A stretch of DNA of 64,000 nucleotides from CAZRWD01 sp964603785 (GTDB taxonomy: Bacteria > Fermentibacterota > Fermentibacteria > Fermentibacterales > Fermentibacteraceae). The DNA is taken from the NCBI GenBank assembly GCA_964603785.1, contig CAZRWD010000002.1, positions 1 to 64,000 on the forward strand. Direction: 5' to 3'. How positions within the stretch are numbered: the first letter of the stretch is position 1; each line of letters begins with the position of its first letter. The position numbers and the translations under genes were made by a program. Under the pieces are notes generated by a model, which was not told the origin of the DNA, ran no database searches, and saw only the letters and a list, made by a program, of their open reading frames with translations. Shown in pieces: positions 43,776 through 52,840 of the stretch.

Positions 43776-45097
43776 GACCCCTCCTCTCCCGGATCCATGA
43801 CGAACGTGACGGATGGCCTGCCGTCTATGTAGCGGGACACGAAGGCCTGCACATCCGCCGGGGTCACGGCGGCGAGGCTGTCGAGATAGGGCTCGTAGTA
43901 GTCCAGGGAGCCGGCGACCACCCACCAGAAGGCGAGCGATCCGGTGGCGACGTCGAAGGAGGTCTCCTCGGACATGAGCCTACGGCGCCGCAGGATGTCG
44001 GCCGCGCTCGACAGCATGCCGGATTCGTAGTACGACGGCTCGGTCAGCTCCAGGATCTCGCTCTCGAGGGCTTCGAGAGCCTCCCGGGTGCGCCCGGGCG
44101 CCGGTGTCCCCGAGAACGTCACGGTGGGGGAGAACCTCTGCGTGTGATACCCGGCCGAGATCGAGAGGAACGGGCCCTCGGTCACCATGTCCCGGTAGAA
44201 CTCCCCTCCGGTCATCTCCATGAAGGTCCCCCAGACGTCGGCCGCATAGGTGGCCCCCGGGTCGACCAGGATTGGCGGGCCTTCGAAAACGACTGAGATG
44301 TGCCTCACCCCGGGGGATGAACGGATGACGACGGTGGTGTCGCGGCGGATGTCTATCGAGGGGGGCAGGCGGTCGTAGTCGCTGAGGCCGCCGAAGGTCC
44401 AGTCCGACATGGCCCCGGCGGCGGCTGCGAATGCCTGCCCGGCCTGCACGTCCCCGGCGATTATCAGGGCGCAGTTGTCGGGGGTGTAGTAGGTGCGCCG
44501 GAAGTGGTCCATGACCTCCCTGTCGGCCGACAGGATCACCTCCGGGGTGCCGATCGCGTCCGCCCTCCAGGGAGCCGACGGGTGCAGGACGTCCTCGTAG
44601 GCCTTCCACAGGTCCCAGAACGGGCTCGTCGTGTTGCGCTGGTACTCGTTCAGTATCACCTGCCGCTCTATCTCCATCTCGGACTCGTCGAAGAGCGGCG
44701 TCGCGATGGCGTAGTACATGAACTCGAGGCCCTCGGCCAGCCTGTCCGAGGGGAGGGTGACGTAGTACTTCACGACCTCGTCGGAGGTCGTCCCGTTCCG
44801 GACGATGCCGAGCTCGTTCGAGCGCCTGCCGTACGCCGTCTGGTCGGGCAGGAGCGCGTTGCCCTTGAAGAACATGTGCTCGTAGAAGTGGGCCAGGCCG
44901 CAGGTTTCGGGAGTCTGGCAGACCGCTCCGGTCTTGACCGCGATGCAGATGGTCACGACGGGGGCGGAGTGGTCCGGCGCCGCTATCACCGTGAGACCGT
45001 TCTCGAGAACGACCGATTCGAATGCGGCCGACGATGCGGGATGAGGCGGCAGGAGCAGGAGCAGATGGACGAGAATGGCTGACAGGACGGGTCTCAT
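43772..45097 (-). CDS. M16-family zinc peptidase (catalytic subunit)
   Basis: 441 residues with signal peptide (MRPVLSAILVHLLLLLPP). The HXXEH motif is seen in LAHFYEHMFFKG near residue 70, with the third ligand Glu in VILNEYQR about 75 residues on. FESVVLENGLTVIAAP starts the domain. It forms with the following non-catalytic M16 protein a clamshell peptidase that degrades or processes small peptides outside the cytoplasm. ATG start with GGAG five bases upstream; a TTG five codons earlier is the alternative. It heads an operon that also encodes a heterodimeric exporter and a hybrid kinase. Confidence 0.93.
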   Translation of the reverse strand: MRPVLSAILVHLLLLLPPHPASSAAFESVVLENGLTVIAAPDHSAPVVTICIAVKTGAVCQTPETCGLAHFYEHMFFKGNALLPDQTAYGRRSNELGIVRNGTTSDEVVKYYVTLPSDRLAEGLEFMYYAIATPLFDESEMEIERQVILNEYQRNTTSPFWDLWKAYEDVLHPSAPWRADAIGTPEVILSADREVMDHFRRTYYTPDNCALIIAGDVQAGQAFAAAAGAMSDWTFGGLSDYDRLPPSIDIRRDTTVVIRSSPGVRHISVVFEGPPILVDPGATYAADVWGTFMEMTGGEFYRDMVTEGPFLSISAGYHTQRFSPTVTFSGTPAPGRTREALEALESEILELTEPSYYESGMLSSAADILRRRRLMSEETSFDVATGSLAFWWVVAGSLDYYEPYLDSLAAVTPADVQAFVSRYIDGRPSVTFVMDPGEEGS

Positions 45098-45111
45098 CGG
45101 TACTCCATTCA

Positions 45112-45117
45112 AATATG
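45112..45117 (-). promoter_or_regulatory. Candidate -10 element (CATATT) for the M16 operon
   Basis: Minus-strand CAACATATTTG, 14 bases ahead of the ATG, the same hexamer as before tilS and the LolC/E-like gene. A second AT-rich hexamer (ATATTC) lies farther upstream. Confidence 0.35.
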
Positions 45118-45210
45118 TTGAAGCGTACGAATATCGCGAGGACGCCCTTCGAGGTCAACGAACGCCCCGGGGGCCGGGACCCGTTTCTGGACCTCCGGTT
45201 CCCGCCGTGT

Positions 45211-45219
45211 TACTATACG
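45211..45219 (+). promoter_or_regulatory. Candidate -10 region (TACTATACG) for the third C25 peptidase gene
   Basis: The only AT-rich stretch on the plus strand in the 188-base divergent region; it would give a leader of about 60 bases. No convincing -35. Confidence 0.3.
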
Positions 45220-45285
45220 AGACGACAGTGCTGCCGTTTCCGCAGACCGTGTTCGACCCCGCCGGGTCGGGAGGGATGTGTAGGG

Positions 45286-47676
45286 ATGAGCGTGATTCTG
45301 GCCTTGCTGCTCCTGGCGTCGGCCGCGTCGGCCGGCTCGGGGGGTGCGACCGTGCGGATCCCGTTCGATCCGGATGACCTGCAGTTCGTCGAGAGCGGCG
45401 GGCTGAGCGGGATCTTCCTCCCCGGCGCCGGACTGGTCGAGTCGGAAGGCCTCCCGAGGCTGCCCGTCCTCCCCGTCCGGATCGCGCTGCCCACGGGGAC
45501 GAGGGCGACCGCGATAGAGGTCGTGGAAGCCGTGTACACGCCGGTGCAGGGCCTCCGGATGATCGCGCCGGCCGGACCCCTTCATCCCCTGTCGATGACC
45601 GACGGAATCGCACCGGCCCTCCCCGATCCCCACGTCTACGGGCTGGAGGAGCCCTGGCCCCTCGAGATGTGCGAGCTCTCCAGCTCCGGTGCCCTCTGGG
45701 GAATACCCGTGGCGTGGGCCGAGGTCCATCCGGTCCGGTGGAACCCGTCCACGCGCGAGGTGTCGGTCCTCAGGCACCTGGTCGTCTCGGTCGAGTGGGA
45801 GGACGATCCATCGGTCCGGCTGATCTCGCGCAGGGCGGTCTCCAGCGAGGAGCAGGCCATGAGCCTTGTCTCGAGGCTTGTCGTGAACCCCGGGGGGGTC
45901 TCCCCCTCGGGGGCCGTCCTCGTTTCCGAGCGTGACCTCGCCTACGGCCGGTACGTGATCATCACGCACCCCGACTACGAGGCGGCCGCACAGGAGCTGG
46001 CGGACTGGAAGACTGCCAAGGGGGTGCCGGCGAACGTCTACACGACGACCTGGGTCCAGGCGCAGTACGCCTGCTACGACCTGCAGCAGGAGATGCGGGC
46101 ATTCCTGGCCGACTGCCGCGACGAGGGCGCGGACTACGTCCTTATAGTCGGCGACGATGACAGGGTCGCTGCGAGGGACGCCTACCTGTCGGCCTACGGC
46201 GAGACCGCCTATGCGCCTTCCGACCTTTACTTCGCCGACAACAACGACACCGCCCCCGGAGCCGACAACTGGGACTCGAACGGCAACCACATCTGGGGGG
46301 AGGCAGCCGACAACGTCGACTGGCACCCCGACCTCTGGGTCGGCAGGGCAAGCGTCAACACGGCTGCCGAGGCCGCCCTCTTCGTCGACAAGGTCCTGCT
46401 CTACGAGGACGTCCCGGGCGCCCTCGACTACTTCGAGACCGCCCCCAGGGAGATGCGGGTCGGCTATTCCACGGGTGTTCTGTGGTACAGTCCCTACTAT
46501 TCGGGCGCCGCCTCCGCCGAGATCATCTCGGGCTATGTCCCCACGACGGTCTGGGAGGAGGAGAAGTGCTACGAGGAGTCCGGCAACAGCGGCGCGATAA
46601 CCACGGCCATGATCAACGCCGGCCCTCACCATGTCTACCACGCCAGCCACGGCAGCCAGACCTACATGTACACCTCCTACGGCAGCAACTACGGCGTCAC
46701 CGAGATAATGGGCCAGACCAACATCGCGTCGGGCCACCTTCCCGCCATCTGGAACTCGATCGCCTGCTACATCGGACAGATCGACGGATATGAGTGCTGC
46801 GGAGATGCGTGGAACAACTCCCCGGGCGGCGGCGGCTTCGGCGCGTTCAACTCCAGGTACGGCTGGGGCCACTACGGAGCGGCCGGTTACGGCCCGAGCG
46901 AGAGGATCTGCGAGCGCTTCTACTACGAGCACTGGCAGAACGACATCCATCCTCTCGGACAGGCCCACCTGGTGAGCATGGACCATTTCGCCCCCCCGGA
47001 GGCCCATTCGGACAGCTTCGAGGTCGACGTCCTCGACTGGTGCCTGAAGGAGTACAACCTCCTCGGCGACCCCGAGATCGACATGTGGACCGCCGCGGCC
47101 CTCCCCCTGTCCGTCGGCCACCCGACCTCGATCGGGGGCACCGGCGCCGTGACGGTCACCGTCAGCGACTCCCGGGCGCCGGTCCAGGGGGCCATGGTGT
47201 GCATGCAGAAGGGCGACTGGCAGACCGGAGAGGTGTACGTGACCGGCATCACCGATGCATCGGGGCAGGCGCAGCTCTATGTAACCCCGGCCAGCACCGG
47301 GCCCATGACCGTCACGGTCACCGCCCACGATCACACCCCCTACCAGGGGACTATCCAGGTGACTTCCGTCGGGGTCGGAGGCAGCTCCGGACCGGTCCTC
47401 GTCGACCGGATGGACCCCGTGACCCCGAGCCCGGCCTCCTCCCAGGCCACGGTGGGCTTCACCCTCTCCTGCCCCGGCATGACCAGGGTGGAGGTGCGCG
47501 ACCTCGCGGGCAGGCTGGTGGCGGTGCCCATGGAGGGTGACCTTCCCGCAGGGCGGGCAGAGGCGGTCTGGGACCTCCGGGACTCGGGAGGCGCCGGAGT
47601 ACCCTCCGGCGTGTACGTCGTGGTCGTCATCTCCGGCGACTTCAGGGACTCGCGGGATCTGGTGGTGCTCCACTAG
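45286..47676 (+). CDS. Secreted C25 (gingipain-type) cysteine peptidase
   Basis: 796 residues with signal peptide (MSVILALLLLASAASA). Propeptide-like beta region to about 210; the C25 core follows with YVIITHPDYEAAAQELADWK, DYVLIVGDDD, the catalytic His455 in HASHGS and Cys494 in SIACYIG. An Ig-like domain (about 600-690: TVTVSDSRAPVQGAMV) and a C-terminal domain with VRDLAGR and GVPSGVYVVVV, typical of T9SS/FlgD-like endings, complete it. Closer to classical gingipain layout than the two 1250-residue relatives. ATG chosen as the first in-frame start before the signal peptide; GGGAGG lies about 11 bases upstream. Confidence 0.9.
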   Translation: MSVILALLLLASAASAGSGGATVRIPFDPDDLQFVESGGLSGIFLPGAGLVESEGLPRLPVLPVRIALPTGTRATAIEVVEAVYTPVQGLRMIAPAGPLHPLSMTDGIAPALPDPHVYGLEEPWPLEMCELSSSGALWGIPVAWAEVHPVRWNPSTREVSVLRHLVVSVEWEDDPSVRLISRRAVSSEEQAMSLVSRLVVNPGGVSPSGAVLVSERDLAYGRYVIITHPDYEAAAQELADWKTAKGVPANVYTTTWVQAQYACYDLQQEMRAFLADCRDEGADYVLIVGDDDRVAARDAYLSAYGETAYAPSDLYFADNNDTAPGADNWDSNGNHIWGEAADNVDWHPDLWVGRASVNTAAEAALFVDKVLLYEDVPGALDYFETAPREMRVGYSTGVLWYSPYYSGAASAEIISGYVPTTVWEEEKCYEESGNSGAITTAMINAGPHHVYHASHGSQTYMYTSYGSNYGVTEIMGQTNIASGHLPAIWNSIACYIGQIDGYECCGDAWNNSPGGGGFGAFNSRYGWGHYGAAGYGPSERICERFYYEHWQNDIHPLGQAHLVSMDHFAPPEAHSDSFEVDVLDWCLKEYNLLGDPEIDMWTAAALPLSVGHPTSIGGTGAVTVTVSDSRAPVQGAMVCMQKGDWQTGEVYVTGITDASGQAQLYVTPASTGPMTVTVTAHDHTPYQGTIQVTSVGVGGSSGPVLVDRMDPVTPSPASSQATVGFTLSCPGMTRVEVRDLAGRLVAVPMEGDLPAGRAEAVWDLRDSGGAGVPSGVYVVVVISGDFRDSRDLVVLH

Positions 47677-47685
47677 GGGGGACAT

Positions 47686-47722
47686 GGCCCGGGGGGCGGC
47701 CGGACGGTCCGCCCCCCGGGCC
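47686..47722 (+). terminator. Strong 14-bp stem-loop after the C25 gene
   Basis: Perfect inverted repeat GGCCCGGGGGGCGG / CCGCCCCCCGGGCC with a 9-base loop, ten bases after the peptidase stop and 19 before the next ATG. There is no U tract, so termination may be partial or Rho-aided; an mRNA-stabilising role is equally possible. Confidence 0.5.
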
Positions 47723-47741
47723 TGCTCCGGGGAGGTTCGAT

Positions 47742-48224
47742 ATGCCTTGGCTGCTCGCCTTCACTCTCCTGCTGGCAATCACCGGAGAAGGGTCCGCACC
47801 GGGCCCGAACGTGAGGGAGACCCGGAGCCTGGGCCTGTCCGCAGCCGCCGGCGGCGTCTGCCTGGCCGGCCTGTCGCTGGACTGGTTCGCCGCGAGCACC
47901 GTCGATATCGAGATCTCCGGCGGGATAGGGTACGGCGCGGGGATGAGGTACCATTTCATCGGGCACGATCCGGCGGTGCACTGGTCACCCTTCGTGGGCG
48001 GCTGCTTCGGCGCGCTGCCCGACCTCGATCCGGAGGACGACGAGGAGGACATCTGGCAGAGGAACTGGGCGGCGGCCGCCTACTTTCCCGCAGGGGTCCA
48101 CTACATCGCCCCGTGCGGGCTTTCCATCGCCGTGGAGTTCGGCTACCTGCACGGCTTCGAGACCGATTCGATCGGAGGTTTCGACATACCGTTCGGAGCC
48201 CTCAGGGCGGGCTGGCGCTTCTAG
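47742..48224 (+). CDS. Small predicted outer-membrane protein
   Basis: 160 residues with signal peptide (WLLAFTLLLAITGEG) and Gly/aromatic beta-strand pattern (DIEISGGIGYGAGMRYHF, WSPFVGGCFGAL, FGALRAGWRF) ending in a C-terminal Phe, a hallmark of outer-membrane barrels. Shine-Dalgarno GGGGAGG sits six bases upstream. No family can be named. Follows the C25 peptidase after a stem-loop. Confidence 0.7.
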   Translation: MPWLLAFTLLLAITGEGSAPGPNVRETRSLGLSAAAGGVCLAGLSLDWFAASTVDIEISGGIGYGAGMRYHFIGHDPAVHWSPFVGGCFGALPDLDPEDDEEDIWQRNWAAAAYFPAGVHYIAPCGLSIAVEFGYLHGFETDSIGGFDIPFGALRAGWRF

Positions 48225-48330
48225 TCCTCCGCCCCCCCGTGAATACAGGCGCGAATCCGGTCCGGAGACCGTCACGGCCCTGGACCGGGCATGGCCGGGG
48301 AACTGTGCGGGGCCGTGGAGAGGAGAGCCC
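48225..48330. other. Short intergenic region before the amidohydrolase gene
   Basis: 106 bases; GAATAC near 48241 could be a weak -10. No repeats or hairpins stand out. Confidence 0.3.
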
Positions 48331-49632
48331 GTGGAAGAGGTAGCCTGCGTCGGCGGGATGGCCGATCCCGATCTGGGACTGGCGTGGGGCGGCTTCAGGA
48401 TCACCACGGCTCACGGGCGGATCGAGCGCATCGAGCGTCATCCGCCCGGCGGACCCTGGTCGGGCTGTATCGCAGTGAGAGGACTGGTGCAGCCTCATGT
48501 GCATCTCTGCCAGACCCTGTTCAGGGGCCTGGCGGAGGGAAGGCGCCTGCTGGAATGGCTCGAGGAGAGGATCTGGCCCCTCGAGGCCGCGCACACCCCC
48601 GACACCCTCGCCACCTCCGTCATACTCTCGCTGAGGGAGATCATCCGGTCGGGCTGCACCTCCCTGCTGGACATGGGTTCGGTGGAGGGTTCGGCCGTCA
48701 CGGTCGACATCCTCAGGAGGAGCGGGCTTCGGGCTCTCGCGGGGAACGCCCTCATGGACTCGGGACCCGGGATCCTGGCCAGGGACACCGGGTGGCTCCT
48801 CGAGGAGATCGCAGCAGTGAGGTCCGCGTGCGGGGGGAACGTCGGGCACGTGCTGGCCCCGAGGTTCGCGCTGTCCTGCTCGGACGAGCTATGGGCGGCG
48901 CTCGCCGGCATGACGGGCCGACCGTTCAGGACGACCCACTGCGCCGAGTCCTCCGACGAGATCGAGGGCTCGCGGGTGGCGGCGGCCGGTGGCAATGTCC
49001 GCTTCCTCGCGGACAGGGGCTTCCTCGGCGACCGGACCGTGCTCGCCCACTGCGTCCACCTCCTGCCCGGGGAGATCGGGCTGCTTGCAGGCTCGGGGAC
49101 TGCCGTGGCGCACTGCCCGTGGACGAACCTCAGGCTGGGCAGCGGCATCGCCGACTCCCTGGCGCTGATGGCCGCGGGAGTGCCGGTCTTCCCGGCAAGC
49201 GACGGCGCCGCATGCAACAATGCGCTCGATCTCGCGTCGGACGTCCGGCTCGCGATGTCGCTCGTCCCGCTCCGCCATCCCCCCTCCTCGGTGAAGGGGG
49301 CGGACTGGCTGGCCGCCTGCACCTCCCGGGCCTCCCGCATGCTCTTCCCGGGAACCTCGGGAAGGCTCGAGGCGGGCGCGGAGGCCGACCTGGTGTTCAT
49401 CGAGCCTTCCGGAACCGAGACGGAGGAGCTGCGGCAGGCGTCGGACCCTCTCAGGATGCTCCTCGAGCTCGACTGGCCCGCGAGGGTGCGGAGGGTGGTC
49501 GCGTCGGGCTCGGTGGTCTACGAGGACGGCGCCTTCCCGACACTCCCGGATCCGCCCATGGAGGCGGGCGAGGCCCGTGCCCTGGTCCTGGCGCGCAGCG
49601 GCCTCCGGGCCGGCGCCGGAGAGAAGGGCTGA
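48331..49632 (+). CDS. Amidohydrolase, cytosine deaminase/TRZ-ATZ-like
   Basis: 433 residues, a cytosolic metal-dependent deaminase or amidohydrolase. The first HxH ligands are in QPHVHLCQT, next His in TTHCAES, next His in LAHCVHL, and the metal Asp in PASDGAACNNALD. The last motif and fold fit the SsnA/5'-deoxyadenosine, S-adenosylhomocysteine or 8-oxoguanine deaminase branch; substrate unknown. GTG start with GGAGAG upstream. Its stop shares one base with the priA start (TGATG). Confidence 0.85.
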   Translation: MEEVACVGGMADPDLGLAWGGFRITTAHGRIERIERHPPGGPWSGCIAVRGLVQPHVHLCQTLFRGLAEGRRLLEWLEERIWPLEAAHTPDTLATSVILSLREIIRSGCTSLLDMGSVEGSAVTVDILRRSGLRALAGNALMDSGPGILARDTGWLLEEIAAVRSACGGNVGHVLAPRFALSCSDELWAALAGMTGRPFRTTHCAESSDEIEGSRVAAAGGNVRFLADRGFLGDRTVLAHCVHLLPGEIGLLAGSGTAVAHCPWTNLRLGSGIADSLALMAAGVPVFPASDGAACNNALDLASDVRLAMSLVPLRHPPSSVKGADWLAACTSRASRMLFPGTSGRLEAGAEADLVFIEPSGTETEELRQASDPLRMLLELDWPARVRRVVASGSVVYEDGAFPTLPDPPMEAGEARALVLARSGLRAGAGEKG

Positions 49633-52019
49633 TGGACCGGGAGACGCCGGTCGCAGTGGAGGTCGCAGTCCCGAGACCGCTCCCGGGCACTCTCACGTAC
49701 CTGCTGCCCGGCCGGATGGCCGCGGGCCGCCTGGAGGGATGCCGGGTGCAGGTGCCCCTCGGACCGTCCAGCCTGGTCGGCTGGATCTGGAGCGCCTCGT
49801 CCGGCACCGTTCCCGAAGGTGTCAGGGAGGTGTCGGCGAGACTCGATCCCGTCTGCGTCCTCCCCCGTCCGCTGTTCCTGCTCGTCCGCTGGGCCGCGGG
49901 GTACTACGCCGCACCGCCCGGGCTGACGATGGCCGCCTCCCTCCCGCCCGGGGCCGCAGCACGCCTGGACAGCACGGTGCGCCTGGCGGACGGGGTCGCC
50001 AGTGGACGGGCCGGGGGCTTCCTCGAGCCGGGTTCGACCGTTCGGGCCACCTCGCTGCTGGAGCATTTCGCGGATCGCTCCGAGATGTGCTCCCGCCTCG
50101 CGGAGCTCGAGTCGGCAGGCCTCGTCGTGATGGGCGCCGAGATCCCCTCGAGACCCGCGAGGGCGGGCGCCGTGCTCGTCGGTTCGCCGCTGCCCCCCGG
50201 CGAGCTCGTCTCGGCGGCCGGCAGGCTCTCGCGCCGGGCTCCCGCTCAGGCCGCGATACTGATGCAGCTCGCGGCATCCCCCGGACCGGTTCCCAGGAAG
50301 CTCCTGCTGGCAAGGGCCGACGCGTCGGCGCGCTCTCTCGACGCCCTGGTCGCGTCCGGGGCGGTCTGCGTGGAGGAGGAGACCGTACCTCCGCTCTCCG
50401 GCAGGATCGCCGGGCTCGCCGGAGATCCGGTGCGACGGCTCGAGCAGGGCCAGATCGAGGCGGTGGAGGAGATCGGCAGGGCGGGACCCGGCGTGGCGGT
50501 CCTGCTCCGCGGGGCCACCGGGAGCGGCAAGACCGAGGTCTACATGGGAGCCATCTCCGGCGTGATCGAATCCGGCAGGCAGGCCCTCGTGCTGGTCCCG
50601 GAGATCTCCCTGACCCCGCAGCTCATCGCGCGTTTCGAGCGCAGGTTCCCTGGCCGGATCGCCGTGCTCCACAGCGCCATGCGCGACAGCGAGAGGCTGG
50701 CTGCGTGGTCCGCGCTCTCGACGGGCGGCGCGTCGGTCGCGATAGGCGCGCGGAGCGCGGTCTTCGCCCCGCTCCGCAGACCCGGCCTCATCGTCGTCGA
50801 CGAGGAGCACGACTCCGGCTACAAGCAGCAGGAGGCCCCGCGCTACAACGCGAGGGACATGGCGGTGGTGAGGGCGGCGCTGGAGGGCGTTCCGGTGGTG
50901 CTGGGATCGGCCACGCCGTCGCTGGAGAGCTGGGGCAACAGCCTGAAGGGCAGGTATCGCCTGGTCTCCCTGCCCTCGAGGGTTGCCGGGAGACCCTTCC
51001 CGGTGGTCCGCACCGTGCCCTGGTCGCGTCGGGAGGGCGGGAACGACCTCCCTCCCGAGCTCGTGGAGGCCCTGGCACGGAGGCTCGACGCCGGTGAGCA
51101 GGCCATAGTGCTGGTCAACAGGAGGGGATTCGCCCCGTCGAGGATCTGCACCGCATGCGGCGGGCGGGAGGTCTGCCCGGAGTGCGGCATCACGCCGACG
51201 TACCATTCGAGGGGATCGGTGCTCAGGTGTCACCACTGCGGCTGGTGGAGGGCGGCTCCGGCCCGCTGCCCGGCCTGCGGCGGCGGGCGCTTCTCGACGG
51301 AGGGCCCGGGCGTCCAGAAGATCGAATCCCTTCTCAGGCGGGAGATCCCCTCCCTGAGGATCATGAGGATGGATGCCGACACGGTCTCCTCCCCGGGTGC
51401 ACGGTGGGACATGCTGGAGGCCTTCGCCTCCCACGGTGCGGATGTCCTGCTGGGCACCCAGATGGTCGCGAAGGGCCACGACTTCCCCCGGGTCACGCTG
51501 GTCGGCATCCTGGCGGCCGACATGGCCCTGGCCTTCCCGGACTTCCGTGCCGCCGAGAGGGCCTTCCAGCTGGTGGCTCAGGCTGCCGGAAGGGCCGGGC
51601 GGGGCGTCTCCCCCGGCGAGGTGATAGTGCAGACGGCCGACCCGGAGGCGTTCTCGGCGGCCCTGCGCCAGGACTACGACGCCTTCCTGGCGTCGGAGAT
51701 GCCCGTCCGGGAGACCCTGGGCTATCCGCCCCACGGCCGGATCATCCGCTTCCTGTGGACGTCGCGTGACGAGGGGGAGGCGCGGAGGGCCGCGGAGAGG
51801 GACTGCTCCGGAGCGTTCCCGGGGAGCGTAAGGATCACCGGACCCTCGGCCGCGATCCTCCGGAGGCTGGCCGGCAGGTGGCGCTTCAGCGCACTGGCGA
51901 GGTCCGCGTCGGGCAGGGACCTCAGAGAGGCGGCAAGGATCGTGCGGGAGTCCTTCCAGAGGTTCCCGGCCCGCGGAGTGCGGTTCGACGTGGACGTCGA
52001 CCCGCTGGACCTTCTCTAG
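49632..52019 (+). CDS. priA: Primosomal protein N' (replication restart helicase PriA)
   Basis: 795 residues. It restarts stalled replication forks. N-terminal DNA-binding part (1-230), helicase lobe with Walker A RGATGSGKTEVY and the DEEH box VVDEEHDSGYKQ, a cysteine-rich zinc insert with CTACGG, CPECG, CHHCG and CPACG, then AGRAGRG of motif VI. Length and all motifs match PriA. Starts with ATG coupled to the amidohydrolase; the stop overlaps the converging prenyl-synthetase-like gene by four bases. Confidence 0.96.
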   Translation: MDRETPVAVEVAVPRPLPGTLTYLLPGRMAAGRLEGCRVQVPLGPSSLVGWIWSASSGTVPEGVREVSARLDPVCVLPRPLFLLVRWAAGYYAAPPGLTMAASLPPGAAARLDSTVRLADGVASGRAGGFLEPGSTVRATSLLEHFADRSEMCSRLAELESAGLVVMGAEIPSRPARAGAVLVGSPLPPGELVSAAGRLSRRAPAQAAILMQLAASPGPVPRKLLLARADASARSLDALVASGAVCVEEETVPPLSGRIAGLAGDPVRRLEQGQIEAVEEIGRAGPGVAVLLRGATGSGKTEVYMGAISGVIESGRQALVLVPEISLTPQLIARFERRFPGRIAVLHSAMRDSERLAAWSALSTGGASVAIGARSAVFAPLRRPGLIVVDEEHDSGYKQQEAPRYNARDMAVVRAALEGVPVVLGSATPSLESWGNSLKGRYRLVSLPSRVAGRPFPVVRTVPWSRREGGNDLPPELVEALARRLDAGEQAIVLVNRRGFAPSRICTACGGREVCPECGITPTYHSRGSVLRCHHCGWWRAAPARCPACGGGRFSTEGPGVQKIESLLRREIPSLRIMRMDADTVSSPGARWDMLEAFASHGADVLLGTQMVAKGHDFPRVTLVGILAADMALAFPDFRAAERAFQLVAQAAGRAGRGVSPGEVIVQTADPEAFSAALRQDYDAFLASEMPVRETLGYPPHGRIIRFLWTSRDEGEARRAAERDCSGAFPGSVRITGPSAAILRRLAGRWRFSALARSASGRDLREAARIVRESFQRFPARGVRFDVDVDPLDLL

Positions 52020-52840
52020 ACCGTTCCGCCTTCGAACAGGTCCGCGCCTCTGAGGCTCTCCAGGATGGACCTCCCCAGCCTCTCGAACAGCACCGCGGCA
52101 GCGGGGCCTCCGGCGAGTGCGACCGCCCTCTCCAGGAGACCGGCGGCCTCCATCGACGGGTCCTCCCGCGAGCGGTCGCCGCGCGACGGGACATCACCGG
52201 ACACCGAGACCTCGGCCGCCTCCCCGATCAGGGCGCCGATCCCGGCCGCGGCCTCCACCATGGTCCTGTCGGCGCCTGCGAGCAGCGCTCCCGCCCCGGC
52301 CGAGAACCTGCCCATGGCGCCCGCATGGCTCCTCCAGGTCTCCTCCCGCTCCTGCCAGCCAGATCTCCCCGCCGTCCGGAGCCGCAGCTCGGCGGAGTAG
52401 CCCTGCAGGACCCTCCTGCCCAGGGCCGTCGCGGCGGACCTGACGAGCTCCGAGGCGTGGATGCCCCCCTTCGCCGCGAGGTGCCCCATGGCGGCCGGTA
52501 TGAGCGCATCCGCGACCAGTATCGCGGTGGCCTCGCCCGTCTCCATCCAGAGGGCCTCGGTGCGCAGGTCGAGGTCGAATCCGGGCAGGGTGAGGAGGGA
52601 ACAGCAGGCCGCCTGGATGAGGTGCGTCGCCGTCGCGGCGGGCATCCCCGCCAGGGGATCCGCCCCGCACCAGGCCGCCGAGGCGCATGCGGCGAGGCTG
52701 GTCTCCACGATGCCCGAAGCCCCTTCGACAGCCCTGTGCAGTGCATCCCGGAATTCTCCGGGAGCACGGGTGCAGCAGTCGTCGACGACCCTCGAGCAGT
52801 CCGCCGACAGCCGGTCGCAGAGGATGGCCAGCTCGGGCAT
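52016..52840 (-). CDS. Degenerate polyprenyl-synthetase-like protein
   Basis: 274 residues. The overall order follows trans-isoprenyl diphosphate synthases: FRDALHRAVEGASG, then AATATHLIQAACCSLL, and GEATAILVADALIPAAMGHLA, which copies the GdaI LaGDaLl segment. The two Asp-rich motifs are lost or altered: where DDxxD should follow, it has LPGFDLDLRTE, and the second (GxxxxDD) region reads LAGADRTMVEAAAGIGALIG. It may be an inactive scaffold or have changed chemistry. ATG shares a base with the cdaA stop. No membrane segment. Confidence 0.72.
   Translation of the reverse strand: MPELAILCDRLSADCSRVVDDCCTRAPGEFRDALHRAVEGASGIVETSLAACASAAWCGADPLAGMPAATATHLIQAACCSLLTLPGFDLDLRTEALWMETGEATAILVADALIPAAMGHLAAKGGIHASELVRSAATALGRRVLQGYSAELRLRTAGRSGWQEREETWRSHAGAMGRFSAGAGALLAGADRTMVEAAAGIGALIGEAAEVSVSGDVPSRGDRSREDPSMEAAGLLERAVALAGGPAAAVLFERLGRSILESLRGADLFEGGTV

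Noticed and set aside
42462..45097. The two M16 genes as one gene broken by a frameshift
   Set aside because: Each has its own signal peptide, start and full M16 domain, and the ATGA junction is the normal pattern here; the loss of HXXEH in one is expected for a partner subunit.
45109..47685. An 858-codon open frame on the minus strand
   Set aside because: Antisense to the C25 peptidase with signal peptide and catalytic dyad; no recognisable domain.
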